A DNA stretch of 15,004 nucleotides from JAUPKT01 sp964427855 (GTDB taxonomy: Bacteria > Desulfobacterota > Desulfomonilia > Desulfomonilales > Desulfomonilaceae), in NCBI GenBank assembly GCA_964427855.1, contig CAYRVH010000068.1:1-15004 (forward strand), read 5' to 3'. Position numbers and translations under genes: made by a program. The notes beneath the pieces were generated by a model. It was not told where the DNA came from, did not search any database, and worked only from the letters and a program-made list of their open reading frames with translations. Position 1 is the first letter of the stretch, and every line of letters starts with the position of its first letter. Below are positions 14,825 through 15,004 of the stretch, in pieces.

Positions 14825-15004
14825 TCATCTGCGGCGGCGAATTTGCTGAAGAGCCTGCTGATAATCAGGGCTTTTCTTGAAAAGGATTCCCAGGAACGGG
14901 ATCTTGCCATGCACGAGCTCCTTGGGACGGAAATCAGGATCGAGGCGCAGGGCCCTCACCCAGTTGATAAGCTCTCGTGTGGCCGGTTTCTTCTCTATCC
15001 CATG
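14825..15004 (-). CDS. MoxR-type AAA+ ATPase, C-terminal end only
   Basis: An open frame of 60 codons including the stop, entering from the right edge, so the 5' part is outside the window. The visible tail reads 'KKPATRELINWVRALRL' followed by basic 'QQIRRRR'. The pattern KKPATxELINWxRAL is the C-terminal lid helix of CoxD/MoxR-like ATPases that precede CoxE-like VWA genes. No Walker motif can be seen here, so the assignment rests on this tail and on the neighbour. Confidence 0.75.
   Translation of the reverse strand, partial: HGIEKKPATRELINWVRALRLDPDFRPKELVHGKIPFLGILFKKSPDYQQALQQIRRRR

Overview
The window looks like a scaffold piece of a Gram-negative chromosome. The most likely source is a Desulfobacterota (old Deltaproteobacteria) organism or a close relative. 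This is inference from several features: a very large LEPR-type adhesin, a stand-alone LUD-domain protein with its C-terminal cysteine cluster, a PBP1b-type glycosyltransferase with a UB2H domain, a MoxR/VWA pair, and intergenic repeats of the 'gtcat...gggaatgac' palindromic kind. No rRNA, tRNA, CRISPR, IS or phage gene was seen. A run of ten N (12832-12841) marks an assembly gap inside one gene.

Layout. Positions 1-1380 (minus, runs off the left edge) are the N-terminal 460 residues of a surface adhesin with a LEPR-XLL motif, a DUF4347 domain and cadherin-like repeats. A 400-base AT-rich divergent intergenic region follows, with a near-consensus sigma-70 promoter reading into the adhesin. 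The plus-strand block 1797-7543 holds a small winged-helix-like protein overlapping a site-2 (M50) membrane protease, a class I methyltransferase-like protein, an acetate/propionate kinase, and a cytoplasmic alkaline-phosphatase-superfamily enzyme. Intergenic regions loaded with palindromic repeats separate these genes. From 7748 to the right edge everything is on the minus strand: a TerC membrane protein, a small secreted protein, a two-gene operon of LUD protein and GHMP kinase, a PBP1b-like peptidoglycan glycosyltransferase, and a CoxE-like VWA protein preceded by the tail of a MoxR-type AAA+ ATPase.

How the genes work together. Most are single-gene or two-gene units, not one pathway. The clear functional pairs are winged-helix protein plus intramembrane protease (overlapping genes), LUD plus GHMP kinase (2-base spacing, shared promoter) and MoxR plus VWA (25-base spacing). 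The most notable single gene is the PBP1b homologue. Its glycosyltransferase motifs are intact, but the SxxK, SxN and KTG motifs of its transpeptidase domain are all replaced, so it should polymerise glycan without cross-linking it.

The intergenic regions 3043-3466, 5528-6001 and 8519-9049 contain two dispersed repeat families (called R1 and R2 here) and a 22-bp tandem repeat. No obviously new defence or mobile system is visible. The items worth following up are the pseudo-transpeptidase, the caspase-like His/Cys arrangement in the adhesin, the winged-helix/S2P pair, the LUD/GHMP pair and the repeat families.
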